Source: Pegoplata infirma
Taxonomy: Eukaryota; Arthropoda; Insecta; Diptera; Anthomyiidae
Direction: 5' to 3'
Length of the DNA stretch: 64,000 nt
Assembly (NCBI GenBank): GCA_963921195.1
Contig: OY992538.1
Coordinates: 52,256,852-52,320,851 of the forward strand
Shown: in pieces, positions 11,271-22,528 of the stretch
How positions within the stretch are numbered: the first letter of the stretch is position 1
How the letters are laid out: every line of letters begins with the position of its first letter
Notes under the pieces: generated by a model
The model's input: the letters and a program-made list of their open reading frames with translations, nothing else
What the model was told of the DNA's origin: nothing
The model's database searches: none
Made by a program: the position numbers and the translations under genes

Positions 11271-12456
11271 AAAAAAACAAGTACAAAAGTTAAATTCGAC
11301 TTGGCCGAATCTATGAATACCCTCCACAATGCCTTTTTTAAGTGATAGTAAATTTTTAACGTGAAAAAATACCATTTTTGTTTAGAAATATTTTATTTTG
11401 TGTAAAAAAACTTTTTTTTTAGTAATTTTTGAAAAAAAAAAAAAAATAATTTACTAAAATTTTTTTTGAGTGTAAAAGTTTTTTTTAGTGTAAAAATATT
11501 TTTTAGTGACAAAAATATGTTGTAAAATATTTTTGTGACTTACCAATATTTTTAAAACATGTTTAACGGGTTTTCAACACGTGAATTTAAGGTGAAACTA
11601 ATCTGAAATTTACGATTTTGCTAATAACTTTTGTACTACTGGTCCGATTCGGCTAAAATACGAACCAGGTCAGGGAAACGAAAAATATATATGCAAAGTT
11701 TCAGCATCCTCAGAATTGTCTTTCGAAAGTTATAGTGTTTTTTATCTCGTAAATTCACGAAAAACGCGTGCTGAATTTCAGTATTTTGCTCATAACTTTT
11801 GAACTAGACCGATTTCGCTGGATTGAAATACAAACCTGACCAGGTAAATGCTCAACATGTATGCTAAACTTCAGAAGCCTCCGTAAAGTCTTTCAAAAGT
11901 TAGCGTGTTTTCAACAGACAGACAGACGGACATAGCTAGATCGTCTTAAAATCGCTCGAGGATCATGAATATATATGGGGCATTCCATGTCAAATCGGAC
12001 ACTTTGAAAAATTTTTTCTTTAGATTTTCCCAATTTGTTTACAGTTTTTAGTATCCTTCGAAAACACCTTCGTGGTAAAAATTGGTAGTTTGTTGCTTTA
12101 CTTAAACTTCTTTTACTCATAACTTCTTCAGTAATGGTCCAAATTTTTTTTTTTTTTTGAAAATTTTTGTTTTTTACGTACTTTTTTAAAAAAAATCCCA
12201 AAAATTCTTTAAAGCGCTCTAGTACGCGATTTTTAAGTTTTAAAATTTAAATCTCATTTTTGAAAATGTTTGTATTCTTTGATTATTTTTTGTACTTTTT
12301 TTTGTGTAAAACTTCTATCGATTCTACAAATTTTTTGCCCAGGAGGATCGTGGATAACGATTATTACTATTTTTTTTAGATTTTTTGAAAACATTTTATT
12401 GTAATTTTCCAATCTTAAAATCATTTCTACTGCTCCAATGCACAGAGGGCCAGCAT

Positions 12457-12995
12457 GATCCAATTCCGGCCAAAAGTCTTTATCGTTGTTGGATCCGTCT
12501 GAAAATGTGCTTCTAGAGGAATTCGGGGTCGCTGATTTCAAAATTTGGCTAAAAACCAAAAAAATCAAAATTGCGGATCCAATATGGCGGACAATTTTTT
12601 TTAAAAAATTGTCCGATTGAACTCAAATTTTGTTTTATGCTGGTCTTGGAGTTACTGAATAAGAATTGCTTCTCCGAATTTTGAAAAACAAAATGGCGGA
12701 CTAAATATGCTTCTTAAAGTTTAAAGAATGATCCAAATCCGGTAAAAAGTCTTTAACGTTGTTGTATCCTGCTGAAAATGTGCTTCTAGAGTATTTCTGG
12801 GTCGCTGATTTCAAAATTAAACTGAAAGCTAAAAAAATTAAAATGGCGCATCCAATATGGCGGACAAATTTTTTTAATAATTGTCCGATTTAACTCAAAT
12901 TTTGTTTTAAGGGGGCCTTGGAGTTACTGAATCTGAATTACTGGCGTGAATTTTGAAAAACAAAATGGCGGACTAAATATGCTTATTAAAGTTTG
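12457..12995. repeat. Two tandem units of about 273 bp inside the foldback
   Basis: GATCCAA...AAAGTCTTTA, GAAAATGTGCTTCTAGAG, GGTCGCTGATTTCAAAAT, CCAATATGGCGGACAA and TTGGAGTTACTGAAT recur in order from 12457 and again from 12730. The copies are clearly diverged. Confidence 0.85.
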
Positions 12996-14019
12996 TTACA
13001 AGTAATTTAAAAACAGTTATATTCCTTTTCTTTGTTGAAGCTAGCTAAAAGTGTAGGCTAGTAAATTTCCAGGTCTGTTATCTGAAAATCGAACTGATAA
13101 AATTCGATATGGCGGAAACAAAATGGCGGCTAGATTTTTTAACTTTGTGTGATCTAACTAAAAATTTGTTAAATCTACGCACATGATTTTTAAATATATT
13201 TTTTTTTTTATTTTTGATATAAATATGGAAATGGTGTAAATGGCTTACTTAGTTTCAGAAAAGCTTTTGGAAATGTTGACGACGAATTATTCACTTGTTT
13301 TCTTTATTTTGGAAATTCAATAAAAAATCTTTGAATTTAATTGGAAATGGTGTAACTGATATTTTCCATAATTCTACAAAAAAACTAGAAATGTAGATAA
13401 TTTGTTTTCCTACACTTAAGGCACTCTCTGTCGGTTAAAAAAAACTAATCAAGCCGTAAAACATTATTTTGGGTTAAATTATCTTTTTAAAAACAAATCT
13501 CGGACCACTGCATGTATAGCTGTAATTTCGCCATTTATCATTTCGAGCAAGTTTGGGCAACTTTTTTCGAAAGATATGGATCTATTCTATACCAAAAAAA
13601 ATATAGACCGATTGTATCGAACTGAGGATCGCTGAGGATTTTTTCGGCGCGAGGTAAATAGCTAAAAAACTATAACTTTTTTCACAAAAAACGCGAATTG
13701 CTGCCAGGCAGATGAGTTATATTTGTCCATGCTATTTTTGTTACAAAGGCTTATATATAAGGTTGATCCACTCAAACAAAAAGTTAAACATTAGCAATAG
13801 AAATTTGGAAAAAAAATTAAAAAAGTATCTCAACTTTTAAAAATTTTTTACCAACTTTTTTTAACTTTAAAGACCTGTCAAGGGAAAGGGTGTAATTGGA
13901 TCATAAAGATAAGTTCAGAAAACCTGCTTCTATATATGCCCAACAAACTGGTAAAAATTTTTTTGTGAATTTACAAATAAGGACTTTTGGCCGGAAATCG
14001 ATCTGTCTGGCCCTCTGTG

Positions 14020-14659
14020 CAATGGTGCGTCATAGAGGGGTCCTGTATGAGACCGACCCCCATTACTTTTTGCGTCTTAACATTTCTTTGGAACAAACAA
14101 ATATCCTATCTCCAATTTCTAAGGGGGCTCCCACACAAAACGACATTTTTTAAAATTTGTTCCGCTCTAACTGCCCTAATAGTGCCTTTAGAGCAACAAA
14201 ATGTATGACCGGCCCACAATATTTTTTTAGGTCAAACATTTTCTCTGAACACACCTTCTCTCTATCTCTAATTGTTAAGGCGGTCCCCATACAATTATTT
14301 TTATTTTTTTTAAATTTGTTTTATTTAATCAGATTCTACCGGTCCAATGGTGCGTCCGAGAGGGGTCAATAGTGAGACCGACACCCATTTATTTTTACCC
14401 TACAAGATTTTTTTAAAATATACCTACGCCCTAAATATTGTGGACTAAAAAAATATTGTGGGTCGGTCATACATTTTGTTGCTCTAAGGGCACTATTAGG
14501 GCATTTAGAGCGGTTGGAGAAAAGTTTAAAATATGTCGTTTTGTGTGGGAGCCCCCTTAGAAATTGGAGATAGGGTATTAGTTTGTTCCAAAGAAATTTT
14601 AAGACGTAAAAATTAATGGGGGTCGGTATTATAAAGGACCCCTCTATGACGCACCATTG
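14020..14659. repeat. Inner inverted repeat, arms about 215 bp
   Basis: Left arm 14020-14233 and right arm 14443-14659 share GGTGCGTCATAGAGGGGTCC, GGGGGCTCCCACACAAAACG and TTGTTGCTC-type words in inverse order. The spacer contains a third, direct, partial unit at 14345-14390 (CAATGGTGCGTCCGAGAGGG). Confidence 0.85.
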
Positions 14660-14782
14660 GAGTACAAACATTTTCAAAAATCAGATTTAAATTTTAAAAC
14701 TTAAAAATCGCATACTAAAGCGCTTTTAAGAAGTTTTTGCGATTTTTTGAAAAAGTACGTAAAAAACAAAAATTTAAAAAAA

Positions 14783-15747
14783 ACAAGTAGAAAAGTTAAA
14801 TTCGACTTTGCCGAATCTATAAATACCCTCCACAATGCCTTTTCAAAGGATAGTACATTTTTAACGTGAAAAAGTTTAACAATTTTGATTAGAAATATTT
14901 TATTTTGAGTAAAAAACTCTTTTTTTGTCATTTAAAAAAAAAAAGGAAAATTACAAATTTTTTTTTGAGCATAAAACTTTTTTCGAGTGTAATGTTTTTT
15001 TTACTGTAAAAATATTTCTGAGTGAATACACGTACGTATGTACACAAAATATTGACATTTTTATAAAAAAAAAAATTTGTAAAATTTTTTTGAGTGTAAA
15101 ATTTTTTTGAGTGTAAAATTTTTTTCGAATGTAATTTTTAAGTTAACAATGCTTTTAAAACTAAACAAGTTTAAAAAGCATTGCTTTAAAACTAAAAAAG
15201 TTTGAAAAGCATTGCTAAGTTACCACCAATGCTTTTTAAACTTGTTTACCACGTGGCATTTAAGATGAACCCAATCTGAAACTTGGGGTTTTGCTTATAA
15301 CTTTTGAACCACTGGACCGATTGAGCTAAAATTCAATAGTAAACAGACCTGGGGAACAAGAAAGATACATGCCACGTTTTAGCAGTCTCATTATTGAGAC
15401 TGCTAAAACGTGTAAATTCGCGAAAAACCCTTGCCTAAATTTTCTCTTTTGCTCATAACTTTTAAACCACTGGACCGATTTGGCTGGATTACAATACCAA
15501 CCTGACCAGGTAAATGACCATAATGTATGCCAAACTTCAGTAGCCTCTGTAAAGTCTTTCAAAAGTTAGCGTGTTTTCTACGGACAGGCAGACGGACGGA
15601 CTGACGGACATCGCTAGATCGACTTAAAAACGATGGAGGATCATGAATATATATACTTTATGGGGTTCTAGACCAATATTTCGATGTGTTACAAACGGAA
15701 TGACAAACTTATATATACCATCTATCACTAGAGTGGAGGGTATAAAA
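14783..15747 (-). mobile_element. GTCY-A element, complete, nested in the foldback
   Basis: Runs from ACAAGTAGAAAAGTTAAATT with the terminal hairpin to AGTGGAGGGTATAAAAA. Includes the GACGGACGGACTGACGG array and ATATATACTTTATGGGG. It interrupts the right arm of the foldback, so it is younger than the family-A copy that the foldback itself split. Confidence 0.9.
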
Positions 15748-16003
15748 ATTAAATTTGGACCATTATTAAAGAAGTTATTAGTAAAAGAAGTTTGAGTAAA
15801 GGAACAATCTACCAATTTTTAAAAATTCGATATCTTTTGAACGGGTCATCTAAAAATCTGAAAATTTACCACGAAGGAGTTTTCGAAGGGTACTAAAAAC
15901 TGTAAACAAATTGGGAAAATGTAAAAAAAAAAATTCAAAGTGTCCGATTTGACATGGAATGCCCCATATACTTTATGGGGTCCTAGACCAATATTTCGAG
16001 GTG

Positions 16004-16720
16004 TTCCTCTCTCGATATCAATTGTAAGAGGCAAGTACATTTAAAATCGTATATGAAAAGAGAAATACATTGAATTTACCATTTTATAGAAAATCACAGA
16101 TTGATTTTTGAGTCTATCAAATACTCTCACTATCCTTTCTCTATGGTACGCCCTTTGGTTGTAACAACTTTTAAAAATTGAAAACTGGTGCAGGACAAAA
16201 TTTCTTTCCTCTAAGAATTTAATAATATTTATTATCATTCATTATCTGGAATTAGTTTGTCACTCATTTAATTAATACTAACATTTTGATGAGCGTAAAT
16301 TTAGTTCAACAAATTGACGGACATGATTAAATTGAGTTTGTTAATAAAAATTTTAAATGGCTAATTTTTTTCAAAAGTTTTTTTACTTCAACTTACTCAC
16401 CACATGTGTGGTGATGTTTAAATAAAAAACATTTTCCATATAATACTCGTATGTATATAATTAAAAAAATCATAGAATTTTAATTAAGCCTTATTTAATT
16501 GAATTATTTCCAGTTCAGTTTGTAAAAAATACTTTTTTTTTTTATTTTTATGCTCGTAATCTATTTTCAATTTTGTGCCATTATTGTTTTACAACTAACT
16601 ACATATAATTAACACCAATTTTATATGTTTTTGTTTTAAATAGATAGAGACAGAGATGGGAAATATTTTTTGGGTTAAGGAATATATTAAAAATATTAAA
16701 TAAACTAAATTTTAGATTAA
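16004..16720. other. AT-rich DNA, no feature recognised
   Basis: No partner repeat or coding signal is seen. Confidence 0.5.
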
Positions 16721-16857
16721 GGGCCGATAACACAAACGAACTAACCGGAAGATAAATTGGGTTTAGTACTAACCGAAGGTTATAGATGTCAAATTTGTAT
16801 GGGACTAACCGGAGGTTACGTTAACTTTGATTTAACTGGATATTGTGTTAACCGCAC
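16721..16857. mobile_element. PIF-like MITE
   Basis: Ends GGGCCGATAACACAA and (inverse of the right end) GTGCGGTTAACACAA, 12 of 15 matching, with TAA on both sides. The interior holds CTAACCGGA repeats and ATGTCAAATTTGTATGGGA, reminiscent of the MITE at 3117. Single copy here, so less certain. Confidence 0.6.
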
Positions 16858-17334
16858 TAACAATAAGAGAAATTATAATTTATTGCGGAAAAAATTCAAC
16901 TCCTGCCTGTGAAACATTGTTTTTAAGTTTAAAATAGTAATTTTCTGAAAAATATACTCATGTTTACACAATGTTTGTGTAATTTCTAACAAAAATTAAT
17001 TTATTCTTTTTCCCTAAAATTAATTATTTCTGATATTTGCCAACTAATTTGCCATCATCAGTGCTCTTTAGTCGTTAACACTTGTGTCTGCCACGATTAC
17101 TTAATATTTACAATTCTTACATAAATTACAAAATTGATTTTTACCTTATATGGGTTGTATATATCCGTCCTGTATTGTTGTACTTTTTGTTCTGCAAATA
17201 AATAAAACAGTAAATAAAAATTAAAGAATAAATAAAAGATATTTAAAAACTTTTATATTAATAATATAAAAACAAATTTGATTTAAAAAAAGAATAAAAA
17301 CATATGGTTTACTCCACCCTCTGGAACTTGTACT
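16858..17334. other. AT-rich DNA, no feature recognised
   Basis: Nothing recognised. Confidence 0.5.
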
Positions 17335-17580
17335 CACTTTAGAGATTTTTGATCGAAAAATGGCATGTGTTAAAATGGTCTGATTTGGCTCAAGTTTAGT
17401 TTAAAGAAAATTTGAGTCAATTCCTATAAAATGCTCAACGGAAAAAAAAATTAGATTTTTTTTTAAATATCTTGAACATACGAAAACACCGCTACTTTTG
17501 GAAATTTGTGGATAAATTTTAAATGGTGATATCTCTAAAACCTCTCGACCGACTTCAGATTTTTTTTGATAAACGTATTC
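17335..17580. repeat. Half of foldback family H
   Basis: TCTGATTTGGCTCAA, ATCTTGAACATACG, GGTGATATCTC and CTCGACCGACTT match the right arms of 44035-44510 and 47935-48570. Only one arm is present. Confidence 0.55.
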
Positions 17581-17704
17581 ACACAGAAAAAAAATGTGAG
17601 TAAGTTTTTAATACTATTGAGTAAGAAAATACTCAATTTTGCACCAGTAAACGATTTAGTAGTATTGAGTAAACTTTTAATAAAAATATATAAAATGTAT
17701 GCCA

Positions 17705-17810
17705 AAAAGTTTGAGTAAATTTTTAATTGACACAATTAAAACTTTATTCAAAATTTTTCGTTTTTAATTAAGTTTTAAATTGTGTCAAGTAAAAATTTAC
17801 TCAAAATTTA
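17705..17810. repeat. Hairpin with about 45-bp arms
   Basis: TTTGAGTAAATTTTTAATTG...ACACAATT and its inverse AATTGTGTCAAGTAAAAA...CTCAAA face each other. The surroundings (17585-17830) are rich in GAGTAA words and start ACACAGAAAAAAAATG, like the ends of the MITE at 22274. Confidence 0.6.
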
Positions 17811-18334
17811 TCAATTTATTTTTTTTTTTAAACTTTTACTAAATATATTTATGTCTCAAAGACAAGGATAAATTTCATAGAGACGATTTCAAACTTTTTA
17901 TATACATATCTCCTTTTCCATCAAACAGCAAGAGAAAAAGGTTATTTTTTGACTTGGTGTCTTCAGACTTTTTACAGTTTAATTAACAGTTTACAGTTTA
18001 ATTAAATTCCAAAAACTCGCGATTTTCCATAACTAGATCTTTAGTTTTTACAAGAAAAAAATTTTAAAATCTTAAAATTCGAAAGAATATCAAATTTTTA
18101 AAAATTTGGTGAATGGTGATATCTTTTTCCAGAATCGAGCACAATAATAATTGCTTGAAAACTTTATAAGGCGTATGCTTAATTTTGTAATTGCCTATAT
18201 ATAACAAACATACGCAACCATGCGTGGGTACAAGGGTGGGGGGGGGGGGGGGGGGGAGTTAATTTCACCACCCCCACAAACCAAATTTTGAAAAGAAAAA
18301 AAAGAGGAAAAAAGAAAAACAAGTAAGGGAGTTA

Positions 18335-18730
18335 TGGCGTTATCTTTTCTGGAAAAAAATGTTGCACTTTCTGCACTTTTTTTTTTTTTATGACTCCTTG
18401 TGGACAGTAATAAACAGAAAGTACAGACATATTTGATACCAAAGTAAAGGTATTTTCGAGTTCTTTCTAACTGTTCATAATAAAATGTCGAAACACGCTT
18501 ATTTTATTGAAAAAAAATTCAAAAACCCATAAATTTTTACATTGATTGGATCAGCTCAAAAACTGAGTATTGTTTTCAAATGCTTGATGTAGCATTTTAT
18601 AGTCCTTATAAATACCTTTCTTTTGGTACCAAATACCTTTATATTTACTGTACATAACTGTGCACGAAAAGTCATTAAAGAAAAAAAAGTGCAGAAAGTG
18701 CAACATTTTTTTCCAGAAAAGAAAACGCCA
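18335..18730. mobile_element. 396-bp foldback MITE with 60-bp inverted ends, TTA target
   Basis: TGGCGTTATCTTTTCTGG and TGGCGTTTTCTTTTCTGG face inward, and the arms continue nearly perfectly through AATGTTGCACTTTCTGCAC. TTA flanks at 18332-18334 and 18731-18733; removal restores the GTTAAATTC of GTCY-B. TWA targets fit PIF/Harbinger, but the ends do not start GG. Short predicted frames in both strands here are mirror images of the arms. Confidence 0.85.
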
Positions 18731-18769
18731 TTAAATTCAGCTGTACAGAATCTTTTATACCCTCCAACA

Positions 18770-18977
18770 CACATGATCAATTATTTTTTTATTTATTCTT
18801 TCAATTTATTTACAACTCATTTTTAATAAATTCCACCTAACTGAGAACTGGTAACAATGGCCGTCGTCTCGTTGTAGCGAAAAAAACCAAGGGTTCTGGT
18901 GGGAATCGAACCCACGGCCCCCACGTTGAAAGGCTAGCACGCTACCAACTAGCCTACGGGGGCCCCAAAGTTAATTC
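18770..18977 (-). mobile_element. tRNA-derived SINE, copy 2
   Basis: 208 bp flanked by TACCCTCCAACA at 18758-18769 and 18978-18989. Same head as copy 1: TAGGCTAGTTGGTAGCG, box B GGTTCGATTCC, then TCGCTACAACGAGACG. Differences in the anticodon-loop region show independent ageing. Confidence 0.88.
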
Positions 18978-19984
18978 TACCCTCCAACATGCAAAAAATA
19001 AAAAACCAAACTGCAGGGGCATTTTATTATTTTTATTTATTTTTTTGAGGAAGGGGGTCGGTAGTGGTAACAGGGGGGGGGGGGCAAATTTCCTCTCGAA
19101 TATGTCTTTAAAAACTCATTCTTATGCGTTTTGCACTAAAGAAATGCAAGTTTATCATAATTTAAAATTTTTTTTATTCCACGCCCAAAAAAGTGGGCGG
19201 ACAGAAAAAAACGACATTTTATAATTCTCAGGGTCCAAATGCAGGACTTTGAACTTCTTGTAGCAAAAAAATGTTGCATTTGTTAAAAAAAACACAAAAA
19301 ATCGTATTAAAAAAATTATATTTTTTAGAGGTTGGTTTAGATCTTCAAGGGGGAACTTTTTTTGCCTGGTCCGATTTTGATCATTTACGAATTTAAACTG
19401 CCTAGGAGTCTACCTCTTTTATTTTAGACTGCATCGTGTTAACAACAGACTGACGGACATCGCTAGAATGTCTTATAATCGATCACTGATCATAAATATA
19501 TACATATACTTTATGGGGTCCTAGACCGATATTTTAACGCGTTACACACGGAATGACAAAGTGAGTATAACCCCAAACTTTAGTTGGAGGGTATAAAAAA
19601 GGAAAGATAAAAAAGAAAGAATACGAAAGAAAGAAAATGAAGAAAAAAGAAAGAAGGAAAATTTCTAAAAAAATTTCCGAAAAAAAATCGAAATCAGAAA
19701 GTTTTTCAAAGAAACAAATCTGAAAATTTTAACAGGGAAAATTTTTAAATTTTTAAAGAAAAAATGTGACATAATCTGAAAATTTTCTGTGAAAAAATAT
19801 CTGTTAATCTTACTATGAGTTTTGGTATAAAAATATGACTTACAATTAGAGTATGTTTTTTTTTGTGAAAAATGTTACAGGATCTTAATTTGGTTTACAT
19901 AAAAAAATGTTTGCCTACTACATAAGAATAGGAAAAATATCTCAAAATCTTAAAAATTTTGATAGTCTAACATTTTTTCATAAT

Positions 19985-20040
19985 GTGTTACAATCGGTGG
20001 CCCTTAAACTGGGGTCGTTGGTTCGATTCCCACCAAAAAA
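19985..20040 (+). repeat. tRNA-like box B fragment at a satellite edge
   Basis: GGGTCGTTGGTTCGATTCCC followed by ACC matches the T arm of the SINE heads but on the plus strand. No box A precedes it. The satellite begins immediately downstream, in the position of a SINE body. Confidence 0.5.
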
Positions 20041-20585
20041 TATAGTCTCAGAGTCTGAGACTTTTTCTATAAAAAAAGGTATAGCAGAACTCTAAAATTT
20101 TTTACATCCTCAAATATTTTCTTTTTCGGAATTTTGTAGAAGAATTTCCAAATTCTAAAAGTCTCAGAAACTGAGACTTTCTATGGGAAAAAGGTCTAAA
20201 AATTTGGTAATTATTTATAGGAAAAAGGTCGCAGAATCTGAGTATTTTTCCATATAAAAAAGGTCTGGGAAAAAAGTCTAAGAATCTAAGACTTTTGCTA
20301 TAGAAATAATGTCTCATAATCTGATAATTTTAGACTTTTTCTATTGAAAAAATGCCTCAGAAACTGAAACTTTTTCTATTGGAAAAACAACTCAGAATCT
20401 GGGAGTTTTTCTTTAGAAAACGATCTCAAACTTTTAAACTTTTTCTATAGGAAAAGGGTCTTAGAATCTGAGACTTTTTCTATAGGAAAAGGTTTCAGAA
20501 TCTGATATTTTTTTGAAGGAAAAAGACCTCACAATCTCAGACTTTTCATAAAAAAAATTTTCAGAATCTGATACTTTTTCTTTAG
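20041..20585. repeat. Degenerate satellite, unit about 34 bp, left block
   Basis: Repeats of GGTCTCAGAATCTGAGAC and TTTTTCTATAGGAAAAA; the CTCAGAATCTGAG core is palindromic. Continues at 21176-21560; the two blocks are separated by a GTCY-C element. Confidence 0.85.
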
Positions 20586-21173
20586 ATACTTGAAATTTGA
20601 AACTTAAGCTTCTTTTGTCCCTATTGAAATTGGAAAAAATCGGTCCATGTAAAGACCTAGCCCCCATACAAACGCCCCCTTTGAATTCCACTTAAATGCC
20701 TCTGAAAACTATATTATAATAGAAATCGTTTTGAAATTTAACAGGTAATAATTTTTTATATTTAGTCCTTCTGGTAGTCCCCATACAAACCACCCTCCCG
20801 ATATTCACATAATTCCCTCAAAATTCATAAAAATTAAAATATTTGATTAACATTTTATTTGTATGTGTTCAACGTGTACCTTGGTAACCATATCAAATCG
20901 GAATACATTTGGGCCGTTTTTGGACTTAGTCTCCCATATAACAATTTCGACCGATATTTAGTTAAATCGGTCTATTGGCAAAAAAATAAACCAATTTCAC
21001 TAAAATTTGATCTGTGTGTTCTTTTTACACTAAATAAAGATCTAACAAAACATGGACCGATTGGATAAAACATAGGTCCAATCGGTCCATGTTTGGACTT
21101 GGACCCATTTTCCGGAAACACTGTTGTAGGGTATCATATGGTCGGTCTTGACCGACAAAAACTTTCTTACTTG
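20586..21173 (+). mobile_element. GTCY-C element, 5' truncated, inside the satellite
   Basis: Begins TTGAAATTTGAAACTTAAGC, passes CCCCCATACAAACCACC and CACATAATTCCCTCAAAA, and ends GGTCGGTCTTGACCGACAA then CTTACTTGT, the C-type terminal hairpin. The 5' third is absent. Confidence 0.8.
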
Positions 21174-21175
21174 TT

Positions 21176-21560
21176 TTATATGAAAAAGGTCTGAGAATCT
21201 GAGACTTTTTCTTTAGGAAAAAGGTCTCAGGATCTGAGACTTTTTCTTTACGAAAAAGGTGTCAGAATCTGAGACTTTTTCTTTAGGAAAAATGTCTCAG
21301 GATCTGAGACTTTCTATTTACAAAAAAGGTCTCAGGAACTTAGACTTTTTCTATAGAAAAAAGGTCTCAAAATCTAAAAAATTTTCATTACGAAACAAAT
21401 CTAATAATCAGAGTTCTTTTCTATAGGAAAAAAATCTCAAAAATGCTTTAAAATATGAGACTTTTTTTATAGTAAAAGGTTTTAGAATCTAAAACTTTTT
21501 CTATGAAAACACTTCTTGGAATTTAAAAATTTTTCTTTACGAAAAAAATCTCAGATTTGA
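21176..21560. repeat. Degenerate satellite, right block
   Basis: Same GGTCTCAGGATCTGAGAC and CTTTTTCTTTAGGAAAAA words as 20041-20585; units decay toward 21600. Confidence 0.8.
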
Positions 21561-22273
21561 GATTTTGATATATTTTTCCTATAAAAATCATTGCAGAAAG
21601 AATTTTTTTATTGAAAAATTCTCAGATTTAAACTTTTCTCTACGTCAAATGTGTTATAATCTAAAATGTTCAATTTTATTTTATAACAAATTAAAAAAAA
21701 AATGGTCTAAACGAAATATGATCATGAAAAACAAACCTCCGTCGGCAAAAACTAAAAAATTTATGATTTTTTAGCTTTCCCATACCATTTTTTCAAAAAA
21801 AACGTATCCCTGAATTTATGTTTTTTTTATTAAAAGTAAAAAAAAAATTCCCCCCCACCCCCCCAAACCCAAAAGCTGTACCCACCACTGTACCCAACGT
21901 TGCACATTGTATTATTTTTAATAATTTGGCTATTTAGTAAATATGTACGGGATCGATTGCAGCAAAATTCATACCGGTTATAGCTATTGTAATTTCGAGC
22001 TTTAGTTTGGATGCTGGACCCTACATGTTCAATAAGGGCACAACCGTGGCCCCTAAAGTAGGACATGCTCAATACACAAAAACTTTAAATGCTTTAAACC
22101 AACTTTAAATGCGTGTAAAAAATAATCTAGCGCAGAACTAAAAACATGCCTTGATGGCTTTGTTATGTAAAATATCAACTTTCATTTGCTTTTGGTTTCA
22201 TCCCAATCCTATTCGGAAAGTTCGATTTTGTGTCACTGTGTAATGGATACAAAAATAACCTAGAAATGTGTTA

Positions 22274-22526
22274 CACACAAAAAAAAAAATCCAATGAACG
22301 ACTTTCATAATATTTATGAACAAATTCATACAATTTATTAACTTTTTTATAATATTTATAAATTCTTTCATAGTATTTAGGAATAAATCTAAATATGTGA
22401 AATTTAATAACTATTTAACATCTTTCATAAATACTATGAAAAAGTTTATAAATATTATGAAAAAGTTAATAAATTGTTCATAAATACTATGAAAATCGTT
22501 CATTGGAAAACATTTTTTTTTCTGTG
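22274..22526. mobile_element. 253-bp palindromic MITE, TA target
   Basis: Ends CACACAAAAAAAAAAA and (inverse) CACAGAAAAAAAAATG, with TA on both sides (22272-22273, 22527-22528). Arms hold CCAATGAACGA, TTTCATA and TATTTATGAAC in inverse order. TA duplication fits Tc1/mariner-type MITEs. Confidence 0.7.
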
Positions 22527-22528
22527 TA

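Larger units (their letters stand above)
11976..15966. mobile_element. 4-kb foldback transposon with about 300-bp inverted ends
   Basis: Left end TGGGGCATTCCATGTCAAAT, right end its inverse. The arms match from 11976 to about 12276 and from about 14666 to 15966, the right arm being interrupted by a GTCY-A insertion (14783-15747). The flanks allow a TA or ATAT duplication; the TA microsatellite target makes this ambiguous. Inner layers: a second inverted pair (12433-12476 with 13981-14026), a tandem repeat and a further inverted repeat. No open frame above about 105 codons, so non-autonomous; the superfamily is unknown. Confidence 0.88.
11277..16003 (-). mobile_element. GTCY-A element split by a foldback transposon
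   Basis: Hairpin end ACAAGTACAAAAGTTAAATT at the left, GTCY array near 11917-11935, and CATGAATATATAT at 11963-11976. The sequence resumes at 15967 with TACTTTATGGGGTCC and breaks off after TTTCGAGGTGTT at about 16003. The interruption falls exactly in the TA tract. Confidence 0.85.
18319..19599 (-). mobile_element. GTCY-B element carrying a foldback MITE and a SINE
   Basis: Hairpin end ACAAGTAAGGGAGTTA at 18319, resuming at 18731 as TTAAATTCAGCTGTACAGAA, interrupted again by a SINE (18770-18977), then the B body (CCACGCCC, GTTTAGATCTTCAAGGGGG) to AGTTGGAGGGTATAAAA. Both interruptions close with target duplications. Confidence 0.85.
18231..21886. mobile_element. Candidate 3.7-kb insertion with GGGTACA ends
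   Basis: The left boundary reads GTGGGTACAAGGGTGGGG and the inverse of the right boundary GGGTACAGTGGTGGG. The flanks CAACCATGC and CAACGTTGC resemble a decayed 9-bp duplication. It separates the two halves of N copy 1. Contents: GTCY-B with two passengers, a satellite and a GTCY-C copy. Its own identity is unknown; a long G run at 18236-18257 borders it. Confidence 0.45.
18136..22240 (-). mobile_element. Element N, copy 1, split by a 3.7-kb insertion
   Basis: 18136-18228 (GCTTGAAAACTTTATAAGGC, GTAATTGCC, CATACGCAAC) and 21888-22240 together match N copy 2 at 23953-25638 in inverse orientation. The right end is TTTTGTGTCACTGTG followed by TAA. The left end is truncated. Confidence 0.75.

Noticed and set aside
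18236..18257. Long G run (also C/G runs at 21851 and 23124)
   Set aside because: Possible quadruplex DNA, but these lie within or at the edge of repeats and such homopolymers are prone to sequencing error; no function claimed.
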